A DNA stretch of 64,000 nt. Origin: Fibrobacterota bacterium (GTDB taxonomy: Bacteria; Fibrobacterota; Fibrobacteria; UBA11236). The stretch lies in contig JAQBPN010000001.1 of NCBI GenBank assembly GCA_028287505.1, forward strand, positions 62,001 through 126,000, given 5' to 3'. The notes beneath the pieces were generated by a model. That model was not told the origin of the DNA. It did not search any database and saw nothing but the letters and a program-made list of their open reading frames with translations. Below are positions 34,314-42,635 of this stretch, one piece after another. A program made the translations under genes and the position numbers. Within the stretch, counting starts at the first letter, position 1, and the number at the start of each line of letters is the position of its first letter.

Positions 34314-35699
34314 TTAAAGGACCACCTTGGTCACGGCTTGGGATGTGCCGCTCTTCCAGACCAGCAAATGGGTTCCCCGGGCGGAAGCAAATGTCAGTTC
34401 CCCAGGCCCCTTGGCATTGAAATTTTTCACCGCCAGGACCTTGCCGTCCAGGCTGCGCAACTCGACGGTCTGCAATCCCGCCTGTTCCAGGTCGATCAGG
34501 ATGCGGCCGGGCAATACCGACCAGTTCATGCGGCTCGCCGCCGCGATGCTGGATTGCTTCTCAGGAGTGATGTCGGTGGTGGGTTCCGTCCCATACCAGA
34601 CCTTGGTCACCCTGCCGTCCCCGTAACGCGTATCTTCCGTCTGGCAGCGCGTGGTCACGTATATCGCTCCCACGGCGTCCTGCTTCACGTCGATAGGGCA
34701 TTGGAAGGCCGAGAAGTTCTTCGCGCCGCTGTGGGCCGCGTCCTGCATCTTGAGCTGGGTCACGTCGATGCCGCCGAAGAAGTATTTATCGCGGTACTCC
34801 GCGGGAAAGTTGGTGCCCGTATACCAGAGCGATCCGATCATGGCCCGGCCGCTGATGCCGGCGCTGTTGGCGGTCCACAGCGGGTTCTTGGTTCCCGTTC
34901 CGCCGAAGCCGTAGTTGGTGCCGGGGGGGCCGAATTCGTTCACCCGGTCGTCGCCGGAGTTGCCGCGCACTTCGCTGAACCAGAAGGCCTTGGTGTTGGA
35001 GTTGTAGGACAGGGTGAAGGGCTGGCGCAGACCCCAGAAGTATACCGCCCGCGCATCGCCGGTGTTGGTGGTGTAGAAGGGGTTGTCGGAGGGGATGTCC
35101 CCTTCGGGGATGTTGATGCGGAGGATTTTCCCCTCGACGCGGTTCTTGGTCTGGGCATTGGTGGGCCCGGGTTCCCCGTCATTGATGGCGCCGCGACATC
35201 CCGAGGCTACGTAGAGCTTGCCGTCCTCGCCGATGGCCAGGCCGCCGCCGTGGTGATATTGGGGGCCCGAATCGCCCAGGCTGATCATCAATTTCTCGGA
35301 GTTCCCGTCCACCACGTCGCCCGTCACCGTGAAGCGGCTGACCTGGTCGATGCCGTTGTTGCCGCTGGCCTTGGTGTACCAGACGTAGATGTAATTGTTG
35401 GTCGCGAAATTGGGATCGGCCAGGATGCACATCATCCCTTTCTCGAAGCGGCTGTTGGTCTTCGAGCTCCAGTCCATGAACGGAGTGGCGACCTTCACGC
35501 CGTTTTTGATCAGAGTGACCTTGCCGTATTTCTCGATGGCAAGGATGCGCCCGTCGGGCAGCACCGCGGACGATACGGCATCCAGGCCGGTGATCAAATC
35601 CTTTTGGGTGAATCCCGTTGGCAGGGCGGACAGGTCGGTGACCAGCAGGGCCGACACGACCAAGGCCAGGAGGGGTAATAGGGCGTACTTACGGATCAT
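34314..35699 (-). CDS. Secreted PQQ-type glucose/sorbosone dehydrogenase
   Basis: The 461-residue product has a signal peptide (MIRKYALLPLLALVVSALLV...) and a GSDH six-bladed propeller domain. Recognisable segments are VSSAVLPDGRILAIEKYGKV, CILADPNFATNNYIYVWYTK, QYHHGGGLAIGEDGKLYVAS (with the conserved active-site His) and GKILRINIPEGDIPSDNPFY. Such enzymes oxidise aldose sugars or sorbosone with PQQ. The last 70 residues (VELRSLDGKVLAVKNF to KVVL) form a sorting-type beta domain. AAGGAG before ATG 35699 fixes the start. Upstream is palindrome C with a well-placed -10 box, indicating control by the shared factor. Confidence 0.85.
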   Translation of the reverse strand: MIRKYALLPLLALVVSALLVTDLSALPTGFTQKDLITGLDAVSSAVLPDGRILAIEKYGKVTLIKNGVKVATPFMDWSSKTNSRFEKGMMCILADPNFATNNYIYVWYTKASGNNGIDQVSRFTVTGDVVDGNSEKLMISLGDSGPQYHHGGGLAIGEDGKLYVASGCRGAINDGEPGPTNAQTKNRVEGKILRINIPEGDIPSDNPFYTTNTGDARAVYFWGLRQPFTLSYNSNTKAFWFSEVRGNSGDDRVNEFGPPGTNYGFGGTGTKNPLWTANSAGISGRAMIGSLWYTGTNFPAEYRDKYFFGGIDVTQLKMQDAAHSGAKNFSAFQCPIDVKQDAVGAIYVTTRCQTEDTRYGDGRVTKVWYGTEPTTDITPEKQSSIAAASRMNWSVLPGRILIDLEQAGLQTVELRSLDGKVLAVKNFNAKGPGELTFASARGTHLLVWKSGTSQAVTKVVL

Positions 35700-35763
35700 C
35701 TTGAGCTCCTTACTGAATAACCCCATCGGCTGGGTATGCCGGGTCCCCTCCCGTACTGGAGAG

Positions 35764-35769
35764 AATATA
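35764..35769 (-). promoter_or_regulatory. Candidate -10 box (TATATT) for the sugar dehydrogenase gene
   Basis: On the minus strand TATATT lies 65 bp before the start codon and 57.5 bp from the centre of palindrome C. No TTGACA-like -35 box is evident at the right distance, which would fit an activator-dependent promoter. Confidence 0.4.
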
Positions 35770-35819
35770 GCGCACCGGCATGGCCCGCCGTGGGTTCGCG
35801 GCCGGGGCCGGAATATTTA

Positions 35820-35833
35820 TTCACAGTTGTGAA
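35820..35833. promoter_or_regulatory. Palindrome site C (TTCACA-GT-TGTGAA)
   Basis: An exact copy of the motif, 121 bp upstream of the sugar dehydrogenase start codon and 97 bp after the end of the multicopper oxidase gene. The AT-rich flank AATATTTA lies on the promoter side. Confidence 0.6.
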
Positions 35834-35929
35834 CTTCCAGTCCAATATATTTCGCGGAAGCAACAAAACCCAATCGGAACGCCTGATTACGGCCGTTGGA
35901 CACGCTTGCGGAGGAACCCGCGCCGAGGC

Positions 35930-37525
35930 CTATTCGCTAACGCGGAAATGGAACATCATCCCCGCCTCCATATGTTCGGCGATGTGGCAATGGGCCATCC
36001 AGGCGCCCGGATTGGACGCGTCCAGCAGGAGATCGGCGGTGGCTCCCGACGGGACCAGGTAGGTGTCCTTCCAGGCCAGGTCGGGATTGGTCTTGCCGTT
36101 GACCCGGACCACCAGGAACCGCTGGCCGTGGAAGTGGATGGGGTGGGGCATGGCATGCACCGCATTGGAATCGTTCTTGATGCGGATGAGCACTTGGTCC
36201 CCGCGTTTGAACTCCCAGAGGATCTGGTGGTTTTCGAGTCCCGTTTGGAGGTCCCGGATCACCCATGACATGTTCGCCGGCGTGGAGCTTGAGTTCATGA
36301 CCCCCATGGTATCCACCCATTCAATCCCCAGGGAACCGTCCGGCCCGTGTTCCGTGGCCGCGATTTTGGCCGCCGGCCCGGGAACGCCCTCCGCCGCGGT
36401 CATAGCGGCCATGTGCATGTGCGGGCCCATGCTGCCGGTGAAAAACAGTTCCTTGTCGGGTTTGGGCTTGTCGAAGGAGGCCCGGAACCCGTCGATGTCC
36501 TTGATGACGGAGACGTTGGTATCCGTATCCGAATACGCGCCGCCGAAATGCGTGTCCACGGAGTCCTCCGACACGTGGACGGTGCCGAGTTTCAGATACC
36601 GGTCCGGCATCTCGTGGTAGAGAAGGACCGTACCCGTGTCCTTGAACATCACCTCGTACACCAGGCGTTCCCCGGGAGCGATGAACTCGCTGCCCATGTG
36701 CTGGGAGCGTTCGTATTTGCCGTTGTCGGATCCCACTACCTTCATCCAATGCTGGTTCGTCACCAGGTTGATCACCCGCGAGTTGCAGGCGTTGGTCGCA
36801 TAGAACCGCACGTATTCGTTGCGCTTGATGTTGAGGGTGTAGTCGGTGTCCCCGTTCACCAGGAACACGTTCCCGAATCGGCCCATCATCACGTAATCCG
36901 CCATGTCTTTGCGGATGGGAACCAGACCGTTGCTGTCCATCTTCACTTCGCTGATGACGAGCGGCACCTCCCGATCCACGGGGTTCCAATAACCGGAATC
37001 CCTGGGCGTAACAAGGAAGTTACCATAGAGGCCGAGCTGCTGGTACACGTCCTCGCGCAGATGGCTGTGGTACCAGTACACCCCCGGATCCGGGAAGACG
37101 ATGGTGTAGGCGAAGTCCTTGCCGTCTTCCACGGGATACTGGGTGTAGCCGGGGGCTCCATCGAAGCGGGAATCCAGGCGTATGCCATGGGGATGCAGGG
37201 TGATGGGTGAGCCGGAACGGTTGCGCAGGTTCAGGGTGATGGTATCGCCCTGGGTGACCCGGATGATGGGGCCCGGGATGGATCCATTGAAGGCCGCCAT
37301 GCGGACTTCCTTGCCCAGGATGACTTTCTTCACGGGGGAAACGGTGAGATCGAGACTGTCATGGTTATGCAGTTCCCGGGTCTCCGTGACCGTGGCCTCT
37401 TCCAGGCCCTCCACGCTCTGGGAAAAGTAAGGGTCTTCCGGCGGACCTGAGGGTGAGCGCGAATCGAAAAGGCAGCCGGTAAGGACGAAAGCCAGGAAAA
37501 CCTGTTTACCGAGGCGCGAATCCAT
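35930..37525 (-). CDS. Multicopper oxidase lipoprotein (laccase-like)
   Basis: This 531-residue protein has a lipoprotein signal (lipobox VLTGC, Cys18) and three cupredoxin-like domains. The four copper-binding motifs are present: TLHPHGI, VYWYHSHLR, MPHPIHFHG and MAHCHIAEHMEAGM, the last holding the Cys-His type 1 site with a trailing Met as likely axial ligand. A Met/His-rich segment GSMGPHMHMAAM could bind extra copper. It oxidises phenols, metals or other reductants with O2; substrate is unknown. The start at 37525 is chosen for the lipobox; the 42 codons upstream look non-coding. It precedes the sugar dehydrogenase gene on the same strand. Confidence 0.88.
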   Translation of the reverse strand: MDSRLGKQVFLAFVLTGCLFDSRSPSGPPEDPYFSQSVEGLEEATVTETRELHNHDSLDLTVSPVKKVILGKEVRMAAFNGSIPGPIIRVTQGDTITLNLRNRSGSPITLHPHGIRLDSRFDGAPGYTQYPVEDGKDFAYTIVFPDPGVYWYHSHLREDVYQQLGLYGNFLVTPRDSGYWNPVDREVPLVISEVKMDSNGLVPIRKDMADYVMMGRFGNVFLVNGDTDYTLNIKRNEYVRFYATNACNSRVINLVTNQHWMKVVGSDNGKYERSQHMGSEFIAPGERLVYEVMFKDTGTVLLYHEMPDRYLKLGTVHVSEDSVDTHFGGAYSDTDTNVSVIKDIDGFRASFDKPKPDKELFFTGSMGPHMHMAAMTAAEGVPGPAAKIAATEHGPDGSLGIEWVDTMGVMNSSSTPANMSWVIRDLQTGLENHQILWEFKRGDQVLIRIKNDSNAVHAMPHPIHFHGQRFLVVRVNGKTNPDLAWKDTYLVPSGATADLLLDASNPGAWMAHCHIAEHMEAGMMFHFRVSE

Positions 37526-37692
37526 CCACGACTGTTCTTGTCCCACCTTTCTGAAAATAACACCGTAGCCCGGCAGGCAAAGGAGGATTCTTCCGAAACC
37601 GCTTTTAACCTCAAAAGCGGGGCGCTGGAGGGCTTTTGTGACCGCAATCATTACCCTCGACCGAGCCAGTGATTACTTTTCAGCCACCGACT

Positions 37693-38352
37693 ATGCGACT
37701 CGATTCAATATTTGCAATGCCCGTATGGGGAAGGCAAACCCTCTTTGCAATGGTTTGCCTGCTTTTGCCCTCATTCCCGTGCGCCCAAACGGGCGCCCGG
37801 TACCTGTCCAAAGAGGACTACGCCGGTTCAGCTTCCCGTACCTTGAAAGTGGATACGGCCCTGGTCCGGAAGCTTTACCTGGATGGAGAGTTTGAACGGG
37901 CCATCGCGATCCTGGAATCCGATCTCAAGGCGAATGTGCCTTTCGATCATGGCGACAGCGTGTTCATCTTCAAGCACCTTGGCGTCATGTTCGCCGCCCG
38001 CTATGAGACCCGGGAGCGCGGCAAGATGTACATGCATCAGCTCTTGATGACGGAGCCGACGGCCAAGATCATGGACATGTACGCCAGCGACATGATTTAC
38101 ATGATCTTCAAGAACATCCAGGATGAATTCGAGACCAATCGCAGAAGATTCGGCCAAGGCGACACCACCGTGCCGGTCCTGACGAAGGACAATGAGGAAA
38201 CAGGGACCGGAACCCATCCGAAAAGCGCCGGTAGCGGATCGCATGGCCACTTGGCCCTATGGATTGGCGCCGCCGTGGTCGCGGCCGGGGTCGGGGGGTA
38301 TTTCCTGGTCCTCGCGTTGTCGAGTTCGGGAGCCCAAAACCACAACTTTTGA
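37693..38352 (+). CDS. Hypothetical exported protein with TPR-like region and C-terminal membrane helix
   Basis: The roughly 219-residue product has an N-terminal signal-like segment (VWGRQTLFAMVCLLLPSFPC), a helical repeat-like region (ALVRKLYLDGEFERAIAILE and KHLGVMFAARYETRERG, reminiscent of one or two TPR units), a polar Thr/Gly/Ser/His linker, and a final membrane helix (LALWIGAAVVAAGVGGYFLV). No enzyme motif is visible. In-frame starts exist at 37669 (GTG), 37693 and 37717, none with a clear ribosome site. It lies 135 bp upstream of the large surface-protein gene and may be part of its export or anchoring, an inference from position only. Confidence 0.6.
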   Translation: MRLDSIFAMPVWGRQTLFAMVCLLLPSFPCAQTGARYLSKEDYAGSASRTLKVDTALVRKLYLDGEFERAIAILESDLKANVPFDHGDSVFIFKHLGVMFAARYETRERGKMYMHQLLMTEPTAKIMDMYASDMIYMIFKNIQDEFETNRRRFGQGDTTVPVLTKDNEETGTGTHPKSAGSGSHGHLALWIGAAVVAAGVGGYFLVLALSSSGAQNHNF

Positions 38353-38487
38353 GGCCTCTTCCGGGTGTGGGTTTTGTAACGCCCATCACGGCCTATTCGC
38401 CCGGGCAATGTATCTTTCCCAGGCGCGGGCACGGGCCCGCCGATGTTATCGAGCATTCCATTCCAAACCTTTTGTTCAAGGTGCCGC

Positions 38488-41400
38488 ATGTCCATGAAAT
38501 CCCCCCTCCGAGCGCGAGCCATCGGATTCCTTTTCGCCGCCTTGGCCTTGATCGTCCTTGCTTGCGGCCTCGCCGGCAACGAAAACACCGATCAGACTTT
38601 TTCCTTCACCAAATCCTACGATGAACTGGCGCAGTTCGATTCGGTCCAAATCGTCCTCAAGGACACCTCCGGCCATACCCTGGACAACCTGTACCGCGGC
38701 AAGGTCGACACCGTCCGGGAAATCGAACAGCTTAAAGCCATCCACTGGAAGGGCGGTATCGCCGTCATTTCCATCATCGGATACCAAGGCGGGGAAATCG
38801 TCTACAAGGTGGAAAAAAGATTCAACGGAGCCAACGACCAGGTCCTCGACACCCTCCGCCTTATCCTGCCCGGCACCACCCTTTCCATCGACGGCCTGGA
38901 ACTGCAGATGACCGAAGGCGATTCGGTCTCGTTCCCCAAAATCACGGTCACGCCCGTCGAGTTGTCGGACAAATCCCTCTCCTTCGCCTCTTCGGCTCCC
39001 CAACTGCTCCAAGTCGGGCCCACCTATCTGCGGGCGCTGCAACGCGGCACGGCCAAACTGACCGCTACGCTCAAATCGAACCCCGGCAAATCCCTGGTCT
39101 TCAACGTCACCATCCTCCCCAATCCATTGACCCCGGACAGCCTTTTCCTCACCCCGGACACTCTACGCCTGGCTGCCGGCGGCTCCGCAGGCTCGCTCGC
39201 CGTAAAGGTGAGCCCTGCCTCCGCGGACACGGCCGTGACCTGGAGCCTCAAAGACTCCACCATCGCCCGCATCACGGGCCCGGGAATAATCGAAGGGGTG
39301 AAACAGGGCGCGACCGTGGCCTTCGCCATTTCGAAGCGGAGGCCCGCCTTGCTGGATTCCTCCATCATTCTTGTCTCCTCACCCGTTGCCGTCAAAGAGG
39401 TCAAGTTCCAGAGTGATTCCCTGGATCTGTTCGTCGGAGGCGCCGCGGAAAGCCTGTCCGTGAACGTCCTTCCGGCTTTGGCCAATCCCAAAGTGGCCTT
39501 TGAGGTGATGAATCCCGCCCTCGTCAGCTTGATCGGCAGCCGCGTCCAGGGTCTCGCCGAGGGCACCACCGGCGTCATCGCCCGCTCCACGGAAAACCCC
39601 GCCGCCGCGGACACCCTCAAGGTGGTGATCTTCCCCACCCAGAAAATCGACAGCGTGCGCCTGTCCTTGGACACCCTCAAACTGTTTACCGGCGCTCCCG
39701 GCGCGACCCTAACCCCCAAAGTCTATCCCTTGACGTCGAACCCTTCCCTGCTCTGGCGTTCGCAGAATCCCGCCGTGGCCACCGTCGATGGCGCGGGAAA
39801 AGTATCGCCGGTAAGCCCGGGCAAGACGCTGGTTATCGCCTTCTCCCGCGTGGACAGCACCCGGCAGGATACCGCCATTGTCCTGGTGAAACGCGACATG
39901 CCCCAGGTATCGGTGGGACGGGACACGGTCATTCCCCTCGGCACGAGCCTTTCCTTCCGGCCCCAGGTCACCCAGGAATATGGGTCCGTGGTCCAATTCC
40001 GTTGGGACCTGAACGGGGATGGGACCTGGGACGGAACATCGGACTCCATCAAAACCGTGTCCTACACCTATGCGGAGGCCAAGGAAGTCGTGGCCGCCTT
40101 TTCCATCAAAGACACCGAAGGCAACGATACGACGGTGACCAGAAAAATCAAGGTCGTGGCAGGACCGGCGGTGCAGATCCTTTCGCCCAAAGACAGCACC
40201 TATACCCGGCTGTTCACCATCGATGTCACCTGGAGCGTGAATGCCAAAGAACAGGATTCCCTGAAGAAGCAGACCCTGAAACTCGGAGTGAACACGGTGA
40301 CGCGCTCGGCCAAAGACGAGTCGGGCAACCTCTACTCCGCTTCGATCACGGTGATTGTGGACACCACCCCGCCGAACAAGCCCTTGGTGCATGGGCCCGC
40401 GACGACCGCGTCCAAGACCCCGACCTGGACTTGGGCCAGCGGGGGCGGAGGCGGGGCGGGGACCTACAAATATTGGTTGGATGTGGACGATTCCTCCAAG
40501 GGCAAGCAGATCAAGGATACGACCTATACGCCTCCGACGGAATTGACGGAAGGGGTGCATACCTTGTTCGTGGCCGAGAGTGATTTGGCGGGGAATTGGT
40601 CGGTGGCGGGCAAGCTCGCGATCAAGATCGATGTGACGGTTCCGGGGACGCCTTTGGTGGCTGTGACGCCTGCTTCTCCAACCAATGTGCGGAAGCCGAA
40701 ATGGATTTGGGCGACGGGCGGGAATGGTGGCATAGGAGCTTACCAATACAAATTGGACAACGGCAATTTGGCGACGGGCGCCACGGCTACGACAGATACA
40801 ACTTTTACCCCGGCGGCAAACCTGGCGAATGGTTCGCATACGCTGTATGTGCAGGAGAAGGATTCGACGGGGAATTGGTCGGCATCGGGGAGCGCAACCA
40901 TCAGTATTGACACTATCGCGCCCAATGCGCCGGTTGTGACCTCGACGACGGCATCACCAACAAATAACACGATGCCGACTTGGAATTGGACCAGCGGGGG
41001 TGGTGGCAAGGGGATCTATCGCTACAAGGTTGGGGATACGGTCTGGGCATCCAGCGGCTCACAGGGCAACGGAACCACTTACACGGCGAGCGCTTTGGCC
41101 GAGGGGGACAGGACGTTATTTGTGGAAGAACAAGATTCAGCGGGGAATTGGTCGACGCCGGGATCAAAGATTATTCGAATCGATTTGACTCCCCCTGGAG
41201 TTCCAACGGTTTCCAGCCCCGGCTTGAAGACAATCAGCTTGAAACCAACGTGGAGTTGGACTTCAGCTGGAAGCGGAGGCGGAGGCTACCGGGTTAAATT
41301 AGATAATTCGGATTTTACTTCGGGTTCAACCACCGTCTCAGGGTCAAGCTTCGCGCCGACGAGCAATCAGAGCGAGGGCACGCATACTTTATATGTGCAG

Positions 41401-42324
41401 GAAAGCGATTCGGCGGGAAATTGGTCGGGGGCTGGATCGGCATCAACATTTATTTATGGGCAGACGGGTTATGCAGCGGGTGGCGGAGTTTATAAAACTA
41501 CCAATGGCGGTGTCACTTGGGTCAAGCTCCCAACAATTACCGATGATATCAGTGCCGCTTATTTCACGGATAGGGATACGGGATACGCGGTTGGTGGCTC
41601 TGGCCTGATCTTGAAAACATCGGATGGTGGAAACAATTGGTCTTTACCTCAGTCTGGACTTGATAGCAATTTGCATTATTCTTGTGTGTTTTTCCCGACT
41701 AAGAGGAATGGATATGCGGCTTCCGCAACTGGTCTGGTTGTAAAAACCACCAATGCCGGAAACACCTGGAGTTCGACCACCAGTGGTACCCCATTAAGTT
41801 TGGGGTCTATCCATTTCACGGATGCTTCTACCGGCTACACCACAGGTTATGGGGGAGACGGTGACTTCGGAATCTTCAAAACCGGCAACGGAGGCGATTC
41901 TTGGGATCGGGTTGGCAGCCTAAATGCCTATGGCGGAGCTGTCTATTTCACCAACGCAAGCACCGGCTACGTAGTACTCGATGGTGGAACCATTGTAAAA
42001 ACCACGAATGCCGGAGCGAAATGGGACACCCTTCCCCACTCCGACATTTCCCACCTATTAGCTGTCCATTTTCCGGATAACAATAACGGATATGCGGCAG
42101 GATATGTAGGTGCGATCCTTAAAACCACAAATGCCGGAGCGAAATGGACCGTACTCAATAGCAATACCACGGAAAATATCCGCTCGCTCTTTTTCCTTGA
42201 TGCAAGCGTTGGGTATGCAGGAGGTGATAATGGGTTGATAACCATGACCGTGGATGGCGGTGCCACTTGGAGTCAACAAAACACACCCACGGCGGGGGCA
42301 TTTAATTCGATACAATTTCCTTAG
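38488..42324 (+). CDS. Large mosaic surface lipoprotein with Ig-like, PKD-like and BNR/Ycf48-like repeats
   Basis: The 1278-residue product starts with a lipobox (IVLAC). Regions in order: an N-terminal domain (to about 130); three or four bacterial Ig-like (Big2) modules with VTWSLKDSTIARITG and LLWRSQNPAVATVDGAGKVS (about 130-470); a PKD-like module (FRWDLNGDGTWDG, about 500-560); four tandem Ig-like repeats each ending in a D-x-x-GNWS motif (about 625-990); and a C-terminal beta-propeller of Ycf48/BNR-type repeats (TGYAVGGSGLILKTSDGGNN and similar, about 1000-1278). AAGGTG precedes ATG 38488. It looks like an adhesin or scaffold. The last third is visibly AT-richer than the first, suggesting the 3' modules were acquired separately. 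Confidence 0.8.
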   Translation: MSMKSPLRARAIGFLFAALALIVLACGLAGNENTDQTFSFTKSYDELAQFDSVQIVLKDTSGHTLDNLYRGKVDTVREIEQLKAIHWKGGIAVISIIGYQGGEIVYKVEKRFNGANDQVLDTLRLILPGTTLSIDGLELQMTEGDSVSFPKITVTPVELSDKSLSFASSAPQLLQVGPTYLRALQRGTAKLTATLKSNPGKSLVFNVTILPNPLTPDSLFLTPDTLRLAAGGSAGSLAVKVSPASADTAVTWSLKDSTIARITGPGIIEGVKQGATVAFAISKRRPALLDSSIILVSSPVAVKEVKFQSDSLDLFVGGAAESLSVNVLPALANPKVAFEVMNPALVSLIGSRVQGLAEGTTGVIARSTENPAAADTLKVVIFPTQKIDSVRLSLDTLKLFTGAPGATLTPKVYPLTSNPSLLWRSQNPAVATVDGAGKVSPVSPGKTLVIAFSRVDSTRQDTAIVLVKRDMPQVSVGRDTVIPLGTSLSFRPQVTQEYGSVVQFRWDLNGDGTWDGTSDSIKTVSYTYAEAKEVVAAFSIKDTEGNDTTVTRKIKVVAGPAVQILSPKDSTYTRLFTIDVTWSVNAKEQDSLKKQTLKLGVNTVTRSAKDESGNLYSASITVIVDTTPPNKPLVHGPATTASKTPTWTWASGGGGGAGTYKYWLDVDDSSKGKQIKDTTYTPPTELTEGVHTLFVAESDLAGNWSVAGKLAIKIDVTVPGTPLVAVTPASPTNVRKPKWIWATGGNGGIGAYQYKLDNGNLATGATATTDTTFTPAANLANGSHTLYVQEKDSTGNWSASGSATISIDTIAPNAPVVTSTTASPTNNTMPTWNWTSGGGGKGIYRYKVGDTVWASSGSQGNGTTYTASALAEGDRTLFVEEQDSAGNWSTPGSKIIRIDLTPPGVPTVSSPGLKTISLKPTWSWTSAGSGGGGYRVKLDNSDFTSGSTTVSGSSFAPTSNQSEGTHTLYVQESDSAGNWSGAGSASTFIYGQTGYAAGGGVYKTTNGGVTWVKLPTITDDISAAYFTDRDTGYAVGGSGLILKTSDGGNNWSLPQSGLDSNLHYSCVFFPTKRNGYAASATGLVVKTTNAGNTWSSTTSGTPLSLGSIHFTDASTGYTTGYGGDGDFGIFKTGNGGDSWDRVGSLNAYGGAVYFTNASTGYVVLDGGTIVKTTNAGAKWDTLPHSDISHLLAVHFPDNNNGYAAGYVGAILKTTNAGAKWTVLNSNTTENIRSLFFLDASVGYAGGDNGLITMTVDGGATWSQQNTPTAGAFNSIQFP
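40358..41450 (+). repeat. Four tandem Ig-like repeats inside the surface-protein gene
   Basis: Four units of about 270 bp begin near 40358, 40633, 40909 and 41182. Each encodes a Pro-rich opening (TTPPNKPLV, TVPGTPLV, IAPNAPVV, TPPGVPTV), a W-x-W-x-S/A-G-G-G strand, a K-Y/V-x-L-D strand and a closing GNWS. DNA similarity is highest at the GGGGAATTGGTCG segments that encode the end of each unit. Confidence 0.8.
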
Positions 42325-42558
42325 CGGTATCTACTTACAGATTGAGCAAACGAAGCGGAGAGTACAATGTCCATACCCCGATTGAGAGACTTTTAATCTA
42401 AATACTTTCAAGTCTCATTAATCGGCAGAATTTGGAATAACCATTTGGAAAACGAATACCATTTCAATGCGAGCTTGCCTCGATTGGAAACCGAGGCATA
42501 CTGGAGAATCGGAAAACCGCTTACTGTAGCACATTGACCCGGCACACAATCGGAGATA
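42325..42558. other. AT-rich convergent gap with two stem-loops
   Basis: Two inverted repeats precede the terminator. The first runs from 42378 to 42425 and pairs CCGATT with AATCGG and GAGACTT with AAGTCTC. The second is GCCTCG/CGAGGC at 42477-42497. No gene is supported. Base composition is lower in GC than most of the window. Confidence 0.5.
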
Positions 42559-42600
42559 GAAAAAGCCGCCGGAACATTATCGAGTTCCTACGGCTTTTTC
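42559..42600. terminator. Bidirectional intrinsic terminator
   Basis: GAAAAAGCCG (42559-42568) pairs perfectly with CGGCTTTTTC (42591-42600), with an inner GGAAC/GTTCC stem. The A and T runs flank both sides, so it can stop transcription from the surface-protein gene (plus) and from the converging sugar dehydrogenase gene (minus). Confidence 0.9.
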
Positions 42601-42635
42601 GTCAAACCAATGACAGGAAAAGCAACCAGCTCTTA

